From assembly GCA_947579605.1 (NCBI GenBank), contig OX388317.1:26679384-26743383 (forward strand): a stretch of DNA of 64,000 nt, written 5' to 3'. Under the pieces are notes generated by a model that saw nothing but the letters and a program-made list of their open reading frames with translations, searched no databases and was not told the DNA's origin. Position numbers and translations under genes: made by a program. This document shows, in pieces, positions 1 through 8,702 of this stretch. Origin of the DNA: Athripsodes cinereus. Lineage: Eukaryota > Arthropoda > Insecta > Trichoptera > Leptoceridae. The first letter of the stretch is position 1, and each line of letters begins with the position of its first letter.

Positions 1-190
1 TATGTATATTTGGGAAGTTTGTTTGCGAGGGATGGAAGATGCGATAGGGACATTGAAAGGAGAAAAGTGGCCGGTGCTAGAGTGAACGGTGCATTTCAAC
101 CCATTGTCAGCAGTGGCAATGAGTCGAACATGGCTAAAATACTGGTGCATAATTTAGTTCACCAAGTTAGTTCACCACTACATCCCTACA
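1..190 (+). mobile_element. RTE-like LINE fragment
   Basis: The translation from base 10 (GSLFARDGRCDRDIERRK, then VAGARVNGAF) matches the part of the RTE-like polyprotein at about 61,200-61,300, which reads GSLFMRDGKCESDIERRK. This segment lies after the reverse transcriptase domain. The match fades near base 160, so this is an old internal fragment and the rest lies left of the window. Confidence 0.75.
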
Positions 191-231
191 TATAATATTA
201 CATATAATATTTACATATATATTATCCTGTA

Positions 232-370
232 ATGTTTATTTATTTATTCTTTACTGTACATTGATTAAAAACAATTACATAAAAGGTATACATTCAAATT
301 AAATACAATCAATATACAGAGGGCGAGTTTATCGCAAAGGCGCGATCTCTTCCAACTAACCCAAAATAAT
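232..370 (-). mobile_element. 3' end of a CR1/jockey-like LINE, minus strand
   Basis: Read on the minus strand this is the same 3' UTR as at about 29,010-29,140 and 58,780-58,920: a GATCGCGCCTTTGCGATAAA stretch, an ACTCGCCCTCTGTATATTG stretch and an AATAAATAAA tail. It is a severely 5'-truncated copy with no coding sequence. Confidence 0.8.
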
Positions 371-429
371 GTTCTCATCTGAATGTGCCGTTGTTATTAA
401 ATACGGTCGGCACTTCACTTTCACATCAT

Positions 430-775
430 AATAGCTATGTACCTACTATAGCCTCACGCCGTGTCCTAAGTGGGGTAGGCACAGAGAACGGAACGCCAAA
501 TTGATATATACCAATCCTTACACATTTCCTACGCTTCCTTCAAATTCATAAAATTTCTCATGCATGCAAGTCTGTTCCTCTTACTCAACACACGGCCGTC
601 CCTGAGAATTTGATCCACGTGATAAAGCCACGTTATCTCGGACGCTCGCGCCTCCTCACACCCTTTCTTTCAGACAATTATGTCCTTTGTCATTTTTACG
701 TCGTTCAACATGTCCAAACTACACTGTAATTTATTCACGCGCATTCTGTGCACAACACTCTTCTTGCATCCGCTC
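430..775 (-). mobile_element. RTE-like LINE 3' fragment, minus strand
   Basis: Minus-strand reading gives the C-terminal RTE region (DQILRDGRVLSKRNR, then ACMRN) and the terminal CTACCCC...GGCGTGA motif, as in the longer element ending at 61,829. It is followed by an AAAT-rich run at 788-816 that abuts the LTR element's target site. Confidence 0.75.
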
Positions 776-822
776 ATTATTGTTCCATTAAATAAATAAA
801 TAAATAAATAAAATATTGGTAG

Positions 823-1092
823 AAATAAGTACTCGTATCCGGGTACAATTAAATAAAAAAGATTTATTTGAATTAAAACAAGTACAATAAACGAATAATC
901 ACAAATTAGGTATTACAGGTGCGACAAATACAATCCAACTGACCCTGTCTGAGGGCACGTTATCTATTATATAGTAAATACTATGGGAATGGAATGTACA
1001 AATGTTATTGTTAGAGTCATGACTGGAGATAAAGAGGTGTCATGTTACCTAAGTGGATACCAAAGGTATGCGTGTGTACACAGTACATAACT
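823..1092 (-). repeat. 3' LTR of the errantivirus-like element
   Basis: 270 bp, identical by eye to 13,332-13,601. On the minus strand it starts AGTTATGTACTG and ends GTACTTATTT. It contains an arthropod initiator-like TCAGTT (937-942, minus strand) downstream of TATA-like TACTATATAATA, and an AATAAA-type polyadenylation signal near its end. Left flank GTAG is one half of the target duplication. Confidence 0.93.
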
Positions 1093-1103
1093 CCTCCCTT
1101 CTT
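1093..1103 (-). promoter_or_regulatory. Polypurine tract
   Basis: The minus strand reads AAGAAGGGAGG immediately before the AGTTA start of the 3' LTR, which is the expected plus-strand priming site. Confidence 0.85.
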
Positions 1104-1121
1104 AAAAGGAAAAATTGGGGG

Positions 1122-2789
1122 TTATACGATTTTTTCACTCCTTATTCCAGAGTCTATTGGATTTTTGTCTATTGATATTTCAACTTTGGACTTATGGCTA
1201 TTACAAATAATTTTGTATTTTCTTTCGATTCTATATAAAGCAAATGTTATAAGTATGCAAAATAAAATGTAAAAGACTATTGTATGTGTATTTGTATTGA
1301 CTTCTGTGGATGCTTGCTTTCCCATGAGTTTGATATCATTCTGTAATTTCTTTAGGTCTGCATGTATTGGCTTCAGCTCCTCCAGGTTAACGTCTTTCAG
1401 GTTCAAGGCTTCTACGGTCCCTTGTTTGGATACTGTTGTTAAATTATTTCCTATTTCGGGAAGTTCAACCCAATGTATCACGTTGTGCAGGGTTGTTTGG
1501 TGTCTTATTGAAATGTTCCCTATGGTGGCTTCACAGTTTTCTTGTAAAGTAACTAGGAAACTTCCTCGCAAATTTACTTTTTCAGTTCTTCCTTGACACG
1601 ATGAAGATAGGAGTGATTCTTCTGGCACGACCAAGATCCACTGATTCTCCGTGATTTTTTGTAATTTCAGGGTATCTATAGTTACTTGAGTGAGTTCACA
1701 ACTTTGATATTGTTTGGAGTATTGTATTAATTGGACTTCACAAGGAGCTCCTTTTCCTGTCGGGCTTGTTGGTTGATTGTCACACAAGTATTTTTTGTAG
1801 GTGATTTCTTTACATAGATGATCGGTGCTTGCATACCGTTTTTCACTGAGTATCATAAATCGAGATTTTGGAATTAATACGTGGAAGGAATTGTCTTGGT
1901 TCATAACAGGTAGGGGGAATAATTGGTGTAAGGTGTATACGTGGTTTTCCACTATTGGTATCTTGATAATGAATTTAATTACATTGTTTGTAATATATCC
2001 TTTTGCACTTGCACAGTTTTCTATAAATAGCACGTTTTGGTTGTTGATTTCCATTGGGAACTGTTCGTTCTCACTTAAATGTTCTTTCACCTTGTTTAGT
2101 TCACTCACTAAGTATTTTGGGTCAATGATGGACGGGTGTAAAATGTTTAATTTGGCAAAAGTCACTGCACTTTCAATGTCAATAATAACTTGATGAATAG
2201 TATTAAGGGCGGATATTATTTGGTTATACACCATTGCAATTATTATAAGATTGTAGTTGTTTGCGTCTCTTAGCTGGCTGCGTCTCATGACCTCTTCAAT
2301 TTGCAATATTCTTGTCTGCAGTATGTTTTGGTTTGTTTTTAAATTTTTTGTTATGTTGATAAAATTTGACATGGCTTCTTCTGCGAGTGATATTTTCTGT
2401 TCTTGAATTATTCTTATTTTGTTTTGTGCTGATTTTAGTTTTTCAATCTCATTATCATAGCGTTCACCATCTTGGCTGTCTAGGTTTCCTGTGATTCCCT
2501 TAAATATTGATCCTAATCCATTTATTAATCCTCTCTTTGTTCTTGTTTGGGGTATTATTTGGTTTAGTTTCTTATTTATCATTTTTACTGCACTTGCTGT
2601 CATAAAATTGTAATTGTATAATTCTTTTTCATATGTTTTTCCGTATTTCGTGAAGTTCACTGCTTGTTGTATTTTCCAGTGGTTCTGTTGGAGTAGTTCC
2701 ACTTCAGCTGTTAATTCTTCTAAATCATATATTTGGATTATGGTCCAGTGGTCTCTTATTATTTGTGTCTTTCCCATTTCTATTGGCAT
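1122..2789 (-). CDS. env: Errantivirus-type envelope glycoprotein (env)
   Basis: This 555-residue ORF has no internal stop. It shows a furin-type site RTKR at residues 83-86 directly followed by a Gly-rich fusion-peptide-like segment, a long central heptad/ectodomain region, Cys residues around 260-430, and a single membrane segment near residues 502-519 with a basic cytoplasmic tail. This is the layout of errantivirus Env and baculovirus F proteins. The listed ATG shares its A with the pol stop codon (TAATG). No signal peptide follows it, and the frame stays open upstream within pol. The true N-terminus may therefore come from a spliced RNA: a TTTAACTGTTTCAG acceptor lies at 2,845-2,858 on the minus strand. 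The start is uncertain. Confidence 0.88.
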   Translation of the reverse strand: MPIEMGKTQIIRDHWTIIQIYDLEELTAEVELLQQNHWKIQQAVNFTKYGKTYEKELYNYNFMTASAVKMINKKLNQIIPQTRTKRGLINGLGSIFKGITGNLDSQDGERYDNEIEKLKSAQNKIRIIQEQKISLAEEAMSNFINITKNLKTNQNILQTRILQIEEVMRRSQLRDANNYNLIIIAMVYNQIISALNTIHQVIIDIESAVTFAKLNILHPSIIDPKYLVSELNKVKEHLSENEQFPMEINNQNVLFIENCASAKGYITNNVIKFIIKIPIVENHVYTLHQLFPLPVMNQDNSFHVLIPKSRFMILSEKRYASTDHLCKEITYKKYLCDNQPTSPTGKGAPCEVQLIQYSKQYQSCELTQVTIDTLKLQKITENQWILVVPEESLLSSSCQGRTEKVNLRGSFLVTLQENCEATIGNISIRHQTTLHNVIHWVELPEIGNNLTTVSKQGTVEALNLKDVNLEELKPIHADLKKLQNDIKLMGKQASTEVNTNTHTIVFYILFCILITFALYRIERKYKIICNSHKSKVEISIDKNPIDSGIRSEKIV

Positions 2790-5700
2790 TAATCCAGGGT
2801 TATCAGTGACTCGTTTGATCTCGGTTGCTGTTGTGGTAAGCCATCTGAAACAGTTAAACGTCTTAAGTTTCTTAGATGAACTCGTCTTTGCTTCCTGCCA
2901 TCATCTATTACTGCTGTATTGTCATCGTTTAGTGAGATTATTAGAAAAGGTCCTCTGTATTTGTTATTTAATTTATTTTTATGGTTTGCCGGAGTTTTTT
3001 CGAACACTTCTTGACCAATTTGAAATTTTTGTATTTGTTCTGGCGGCGGTTGTCTTTCCTCATGAGTTTTTCTTTTATCTTCTACTACTTTTGCTCTTAC
3101 TCTATCGTATGTTCTTTTCATTTTCTCTCTGTGAGTTAGGACGTAGTCTTGATAAAATGTTTTATCATAGTAAAGGTCGTGTGGGTCCCTCGAGTTTGTG
3201 TGTCCTAATAATAACTCTGTTGGTGTTAAATTCGTAGCGGAATGGATCGTGTTATTATATGCTATTATCGCATATTTCATGAGATTTTCTATATTGTCGC
3301 GATGTTTTTCGCGTAACAATCTTACGTGTTCTATGAGAGTAGAATGGAGACGTTCTATTAATCCATTTGACTGTGGGTTTCTTGGTGTAACGATGTGTAA
3401 ATCGATCTTGTGCATTTCTAACAAGGTTTTAATGGTTTCGTTGTCAAATTCGCTACCTCCATCTGTTGTTACTCTTTGTACTGTTCCATAATATGAAAAG
3501 TACTGAAGGAGGGCTTCAGCTACGCAAATAGCTGTTTTGCTTACTATGGGAATCGCTTGACCCATTTTTGAAAATGCATCAACGATTGTTAGAAAACTTT
3601 TTCCTTGGATGGTGAATACATCGATATAAATTGTTTCAAATGGTTTGAAATTAGTTTCCGTCAACATCATGGGTACTGGAGCTGGTCGTCTTTCATATTT
3701 GGTTCTTTTACAGGTTGGACAATTATTAATATATCTTGTAATGAAATCTCTCATCCCGTGCCAATAATATGTTCGTTGTAGATGTTTCATTGTTTCTGCT
3801 ATTCCTCGATGATTTGTTTTTCCTTCGTGATAACGCTGTACTATCACTTTCTGCTCTTCTATATCGGTGACGTTTATTACTCTTTTTGTACATCTTATGA
3901 TTTTCGGTCCGTTTGAATTAAAGTTTTCTAGGCACACTCTACAAAATTGGCGATATAATTCTTCTGTTTCAAAATAAAAGTAGAATTTTCTCTTGGATAT
4001 TGTATATTCCTTGATGAAGTTCAAAATGTGATTGTTGTTGTTATCTTCAGGAATATTTACCCAATATATTTTTTGATGTTGATTATGATGTTGTGTTACT
4101 TCTACTTCATTTGAATGCGATGTTTTGATTATAAACTGTGGTGATTTTGTATCTATAGCCTCTTCTAATATCGGTATGCCTGTTACATCATTGTCTTGTA
4201 CTGAATGAGCGGTTCCTATTTCTTCTTCTTCCCTTGGCTCTTCCTGTATTTCATCTGTTATCATAAGAGGTGTTTGTATTCTTTCTGGACTGTATAATGA
4301 CATTTGTTCTCTTGGTTCTTCTTGCATTTCACCTGTTATCACAGGTGGTGTACGTGTTCGTTCTGGGCTGTAAAGTGGTACTTGTTCCAATAATCTGTCT
4401 AATGCGTCTTCTGTATTTAGGTCTCTAACACTAAGTGCTTCTTCAAGGTCGTCCAAGGATCTAGCTGATGTCAATGCTACTGGTATTCTCATATAACTGT
4501 CTAATTCCTCTGTTGGGTCGAAATCTTCGTCTGGATGAACGATCATTGAATCTGAATCGTTGACATGAATCTGGATTCTAGATAATGCATCTGCGTTTGT
4601 GTTTTGTTTGCCTTTCTTGTAGATTACTTCATAGTCATACTCTTCCAATCTCAGTCTCCATCTTGTTAGTTTAGAGTTTGGATCTTTCAGAGAGAATAGC
4701 CATACCAATGGGCGATGGTCTGTGTAGATGATAAACTTTCTACCATATAGATAAGGTCGGAAATGTTTCACAGCCCACACTATAGCCAGAAGTTCTTTTT
4801 CTGTGGTAGAATATGCTTTTTCCGTGTCTGAGAGTGTCCTTGAAGCGTATGCTATTGGTTTGTCTTCTCTTAGTTTTCCTTGTGACAAAACAGCTCCCAA
4901 TGCTACATTAGATGCATCTGTTGTTAAAATAAATGGTTTCTCAAAGTCCGGGTATTGTAAAATTGGGTGATTTGTTAATATTTGTTTTCCCAATTCAAAT
5001 GCTTTCAAAAATTCTGCATCATGTCTTATCTCAGCACCCTTTTTCAAACACTTAGTCAGGGGGTGTGTTATTTTTGCAAAATCTTTTATGAATCTTCGAT
5101 AATAGCCCAACAATCCTAGAAATCCTTTTATGTCTTTTGTTGTTTTGGGTATTGGATATCTAATAACTGCTTTGATTTTCTCTGGATTTGGTTTCACTCC
5201 TTCTGCTGTAATGATATGACCTAAGTAGCCAACTTCTTTTCTTAAAAATTCACTTTTATTTAGTTGTATTTTAAAGTTTGTTTTTCTTAGTCTGTCAAAC
5301 ACAGCTTTCAGTCTTTCAATATGTTCCTCTAATGATGATGAAAAAACTATTATATCGTCGAGAAAAACTAAACATTTTTCAGTCTGAATTCCACGTAGAA
5401 TGTTGTCCATCACTCGTTGAAACGTTGCTGGTCCATTACGTAAGCCAAATGGCATCCTTTTAAATTCATAATGGCCATGTTCTGTTGAAAATGCTGTTTT
5501 TTCCACATCTTTGGGGTCCATTTCTACTTGGTGGTATCCTGATGCCAAGTCTAGCGTCGTAAAGTATTGACATCTCCCTAGTCGATCTAAGATATCGTTT
5601 ATGTTTGGGAGGGGGTATTTATCTTCGATAGTTTTATCGTTCAATTTTCTGTAATCAATTACCATTCTCCATTTTTTTTCTCCTGTAGCATCCAGTTTCT

Positions 5701-6205
5701 TTGGGACTAAGTGTACAGGACAACTCCATGGTGATGTTGAGGGTTGTATGATATCCTGTTCTAGCAATGTTGTTATTTGCTTTTTTATTTCTTCTCTTTG
5801 GAATGGAGCATGTCTATAAGCTTTTACATATACAGGTGTTTCCTCCGATAGTCGTAATGAATGTTTCACTTTGTTGTTAAATGAAAGTGGTAGGTCGTCA
5901 CAATGAAAGATATCTCTGTATTCATAGCATAATTTTTTAATTTCCTCTGATTCGCTAGGATTCAAGTGATCGAGTCGTAAACTTTTTAAATTATTTCTCA
6001 GAATTTTCTCAATTTTTGCGGGTTTTATTGCTGTTAAGGGTTGCCTTTCCTCGTGAAAATTTATTTCACAATTATCTTGCTGTTTCACTGGTAATGGATT
6101 TTTGATTTTCACTGTCACATCTCGATCGTTTTTATTGAGTATTGTTGTTATAGCTTTCGAATCCTTGATGTTCACCAATGCACCAGGTACTTCTACTCCA
6201 GGCAT
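2789..6205 (-). CDS. pol: Gypsy pol: reverse transcriptase, RNase H, integrase
   Basis: 1,138 residues. Reverse transcriptase spans roughly 100-320, with the first catalytic Asp in FTTLDLASGYHQ (about 219) and FLDD at about 281-284. RNase H includes TDAS (about 429-432) and a second YTDH near 495. A long acidic linker (about 550-790) contains a 26-residue tandem duplication. Integrase has an HHCC finger (about 790-835), catalytic D862, D915 and E951 with the usual 35-residue spacing, and a C-terminal GPY/F-like module. The protease is not in this frame; it is in the separate ORF just upstream, so pol expression needs a -1 shift or re-initiation. All catalytic residues are present. Confidence 0.93.
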   Translation of the reverse strand: MPGVEVPGALVNIKDSKAITTILNKNDRDVTVKIKNPLPVKQQDNCEINFHEERQPLTAIKPAKIEKILRNNLKSLRLDHLNPSESEEIKKLCYEYRDIFHCDDLPLSFNNKVKHSLRLSEETPVYVKAYRHAPFQREEIKKQITTLLEQDIIQPSTSPWSCPVHLVPKKLDATGEKKWRMVIDYRKLNDKTIEDKYPLPNINDILDRLGRCQYFTTLDLASGYHQVEMDPKDVEKTAFSTEHGHYEFKRMPFGLRNGPATFQRVMDNILRGIQTEKCLVFLDDIIVFSSSLEEHIERLKAVFDRLRKTNFKIQLNKSEFLRKEVGYLGHIITAEGVKPNPEKIKAVIRYPIPKTTKDIKGFLGLLGYYRRFIKDFAKITHPLTKCLKKGAEIRHDAEFLKAFELGKQILTNHPILQYPDFEKPFILTTDASNVALGAVLSQGKLREDKPIAYASRTLSDTEKAYSTTEKELLAIVWAVKHFRPYLYGRKFIIYTDHRPLVWLFSLKDPNSKLTRWRLRLEEYDYEVIYKKGKQNTNADALSRIQIHVNDSDSMIVHPDEDFDPTEELDSYMRIPVALTSARSLDDLEEALSVRDLNTEDALDRLLEQVPLYSPERTRTPPVITGEMQEEPREQMSLYSPERIQTPLMITDEIQEEPREEEEIGTAHSVQDNDVTGIPILEEAIDTKSPQFIIKTSHSNEVEVTQHHNQHQKIYWVNIPEDNNNNHILNFIKEYTISKRKFYFYFETEELYRQFCRVCLENFNSNGPKIIRCTKRVINVTDIEEQKVIVQRYHEGKTNHRGIAETMKHLQRTYYWHGMRDFITRYINNCPTCKRTKYERRPAPVPMMLTETNFKPFETIYIDVFTIQGKSFLTIVDAFSKMGQAIPIVSKTAICVAEALLQYFSYYGTVQRVTTDGGSEFDNETIKTLLEMHKIDLHIVTPRNPQSNGLIERLHSTLIEHVRLLREKHRDNIENLMKYAIIAYNNTIHSATNLTPTELLLGHTNSRDPHDLYYDKTFYQDYVLTHREKMKRTYDRVRAKVVEDKRKTHEERQPPPEQIQKFQIGQEVFEKTPANHKNKLNNKYRGPFLIISLNDDNTAVIDDGRKQRRVHLRNLRRLTVSDGLPQQQPRSNESLITLD
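2845..2858 (-). promoter_or_regulatory. Candidate env splice acceptor
   Basis: The minus strand reads a pyrimidine-rich TTTAACTGTTTCAG inside the end of pol. The env frame is open from here through the TAATG. Errantivirus env is normally made from a spliced RNA whose acceptor lies near the end of pol. I could not identify the matching donor. Confidence 0.45.
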
Positions 6206-6222
6206 CAGCTCTTGATATTCGA

Positions 6223-6699
6223 TTATCCCTTCTCCAGCTTCACAGGAATTCTAACGCACTTTTCTGTTCTTGGCTCGATTTTTATTTGATATATATGAGT
6301 TTTATTTTTAGGACGATTACTGTTAGTTCCTCGTAGTTTAATTGATGTTGTATTTGTTTTCAGTATTTTGTTTTTAATGTCTACGCTTGCTCCTAGGTTT
6401 TCTAATAGATCCAATCCAATAAGACCATCATATTTTTCATTAAAATCGAAAATGTGAAACTTTTGCCATTTCCCGACTTGAAAAGTTTTTGGAAGTGGAA
6501 TATCAATTACGTATTCATGGTTTGATGTTTGATGAGCTGTTTGAATTACGAAAGGTTCGTAATTTACATAATCCATGAAATATTCTACAACTTTTTTCGA
6601 GCTTATCAATGACTTAGTGGATCCTGTGTCAATCATCAATTTTGCGTTTATTTCTGGTAGCTCAATGTATGGAAGTCTTCGATGTCCTTCTGTATTCAT
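6223..6699 (-). CDS. pro: Retroviral-type aspartic protease ORF
   Basis: 158 residues. The active-site triad DTG lies at about 24-26 (LMIDTGSTKSLIS) and a GLIGLD flap/ILG-type motif lies near residues 93-98, so this is a retropepsin. It is in the -1 frame relative to gag, and pol is again -1 relative to this ORF. The gag stop is only a few bases before its ATG. The stop contexts at the two junctions look alike (GAAAGGG-TAA and GAAGGGA-TAA on the minus strand). Three separate frames for gag, pro and pol are unusual for an errantivirus, which usually has one gag-pol shift; a single-base lesion or sequence error at one junction is the alternative. Confidence 0.85.
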   Translation of the reverse strand: MNTEGHRRLPYIELPEINAKLMIDTGSTKSLISSKKVVEYFMDYVNYEPFVIQTAHQTSNHEYVIDIPLPKTFQVGKWQKFHIFDFNEKYDGLIGLDLLENLGASVDIKNKILKTNTTSIKLRGTNSNRPKNKTHIYQIKIEPRTEKCVRIPVKLEKG

Positions 6700-6704
6700 T
6701 TGGA

Positions 6705-7814
6705 TTACCCTTTCGGGTTCTCTGTCTTCACCTTCGAAAAATCCTGATTTTCCATTTCGTTTTCTGCAAGGTATTGATCTTCATACTGATATTCCTCTTC
6801 ATCGTCTTCGTAATAAGGATTTTCTTCCCAGGCTGTTTCTTCATTTTCATGGAAGAACAGTTGTTCCGCTGTCCATGATGGTTGTTGAGGTTTCCTTGAT
6901 TGAACTGTCCTCATAGTTTGGTCGCTTGATTGAACTGTCCTCATGGTTTGGTCTGATTGTGTATCTTTTTGTCTTTGGTTTACAAACATTTGGGAAGGTG
7001 GCTTTCTTACAAATTGGTTCTGTGGGGTGTAGTTCAGTCTTGGAGTTGGCCCTTGAGACTGTCTGAAAGGTGTAGGTGGGTTGAATCTGCCAGAGTTAGT
7101 CCTTGTGAATGAAGGATTCTGTCTTCCAAACGTTCTTGGGTTTCCAGCTGGTACACGTGGATAGAATTTTGGTTGTTGTTGTGTACCCATAGGTGGACGA
7201 TACTCTTTCCCTGCACTCAGGTGTTCTACCCTACTTTGGGCGTACAGGAAGTTTTCTTCTTCTGTCACCATAGTAATTGCTTTTTCCAGTGAATCCGGAT
7301 TTCTGAGGCGTACCACCATACTCAAATGATGAGGTAATCCTCTAAGGAATGTTTTTAATGCCATTTTGTCGTAAATCCCTGATTTTGCTACCCTTGTTGT
7401 TGCGTCGTTCTCTACCAATTGGACCTTACTTAAGAGTAGTCCTCTCGTTTCTTGAATTCTGTTTCCAAACTGCTGCGATGTTTCACCCTGATTCTTCTTT
7501 AAAAATACTAAATCCTGTATAAGGCAATCCTCATCTCGTTGGTCTCCAAAATACTGCTGCAGGAGTGATCTAATACCGTGCCAGCTGTTTCTTTCTTCTC
7601 TATTCCCTATAAGAAGGATTGCTTTTCCTTCCAGTTTGCTGATGATCAGTCTTATCAGGAAAACATTGATATGGTTAACTGGGTTATTGTTGTCTGCGTA
7701 AAGGTCGATCGCATACTGGCATGCGCTCAGAAACGTATTCAATTTTTCTGGCTCTCCAGAATATTTTGGGATAAGATCTATCACGTTTTTTGATACGTCA
7801 GCTATGGTAGCCAT
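6705..7814 (-). CDS. gag: Gypsy gag
   Basis: 369 residues. The first 200 residues are a helical capsid-like domain (FLSACQYAIDLYADN near the start, an F-type QQFGNRIQ motif around residue 115). The C-terminal half is rich in Pro, Gln and Arg and contains a direct repeat of QTMRTVQS. The last 50 residues are strongly acidic. There is no CCHC zinc knuckle, as in other errantivirus Gag proteins, where Arg-rich tracts bind RNA. The ATG at 7,814 follows the leader and is the first good start. Confidence 0.87.
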   Translation of the reverse strand: MATIADVSKNVIDLIPKYSGEPEKLNTFLSACQYAIDLYADNNNPVNHINVFLIRLIISKLEGKAILLIGNREERNSWHGIRSLLQQYFGDQRDEDCLIQDLVFLKKNQGETSQQFGNRIQETRGLLLSKVQLVENDATTRVAKSGIYDKMALKTFLRGLPHHLSMVVRLRNPDSLEKAITMVTEEENFLYAQSRVEHLSAGKEYRPPMGTQQQPKFYPRVPAGNPRTFGRQNPSFTRTNSGRFNPPTPFRQSQGPTPRLNYTPQNQFVRKPPSQMFVNQRQKDTQSDQTMRTVQSSDQTMRTVQSRKPQQPSWTAEQLFFHENEETAWEENPYYEDDEEEYQYEDQYLAENEMENQDFSKVKTENPKG

Positions 7815-8454
7815 TTTGTATTATTTATGTAAATATGCAAAAATTAAATATTTCTTTTTTTATTATTTTAGATTATGTATGTTATTCAATATCAATTCAC
7901 TTGTTGTTATTATTTATTAATTTCACTTTTAAAATTTTCTCACTGCTTAAAACTATTATTTCACTTTGTTCCTTATATTTTAAGATCAGACCCGATGCTA
8001 AGAGTCTATCTCTTTTATTATAAGTTACAGTTCTTAGTTTTCAGAACAAATTCGATGTGTAGAATTAGTCTGAACACTTTTAAAGGGTTATAGCCCGTTT
8101 TTTATTACCCGATGCTAAGAGTCAAAACTCCTTAAAATAAAGGTTGGTAAGTTGGCAGGACAGGTTATAAATATCCTGTGGCGAGTAGGTTCTGCGATTT
8201 TGAGCACTATACTTACACCGCCAATTGTATTGTCACACACACAAACACTATCTTCATTATTTTTTAACTTTGCGAACTGTCAACTGTCATTCAGCAATTT
8301 GTCTGCCAGTTTGTTTTTTTCACAATTACTGTATAAATAGTGAATACTATCTTAAATATTTATAATAAAAGTAAACCTTACAAGTGATTACTTAAGTGAC
8401 ATTGAACGCTATCCGCCACATACGGTGAGTGTTTAAATAAACGCTGAATAAAAT
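7815..8454 (-). other. Leader (5' UTR) of the LTR element, gag-proximal part
   Basis: No coding sequence recognised. A 16-bp direct repeat, CCCGATGCTAAGAGTC, occurs at 7,991-8,006 and 8,108-8,123. The leader is continued on the other side of the inserted LINE at about 13,208-13,321. Confidence 0.55.
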
Positions 8455-8702
8455 TATATATTCCAACAATTACTTGATATTCATAAGGGCTAAAATTGCA
8501 AATCAAAGGGGACCACGTCACGTCCAGCCGATCAACCGACCAATCTGAACACTGATCCACTGCAACCAATCAGCGGTGAAGAGTTTGATTAATTGAAACA
8601 GGGTTGGCACTCTGCAAGTTAATAATTTTATCTTATTTAATTCATAATAACCGTACTCACAATTTTATTTTATTTCATTCATTATAGAGTAATAAAATTG
8701 CA

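Noticed and set aside
1297..2193. Plus-strand ORFs across the env region
   Set aside because: They are shadows of the minus-strand env frame with no recognisable protein features.
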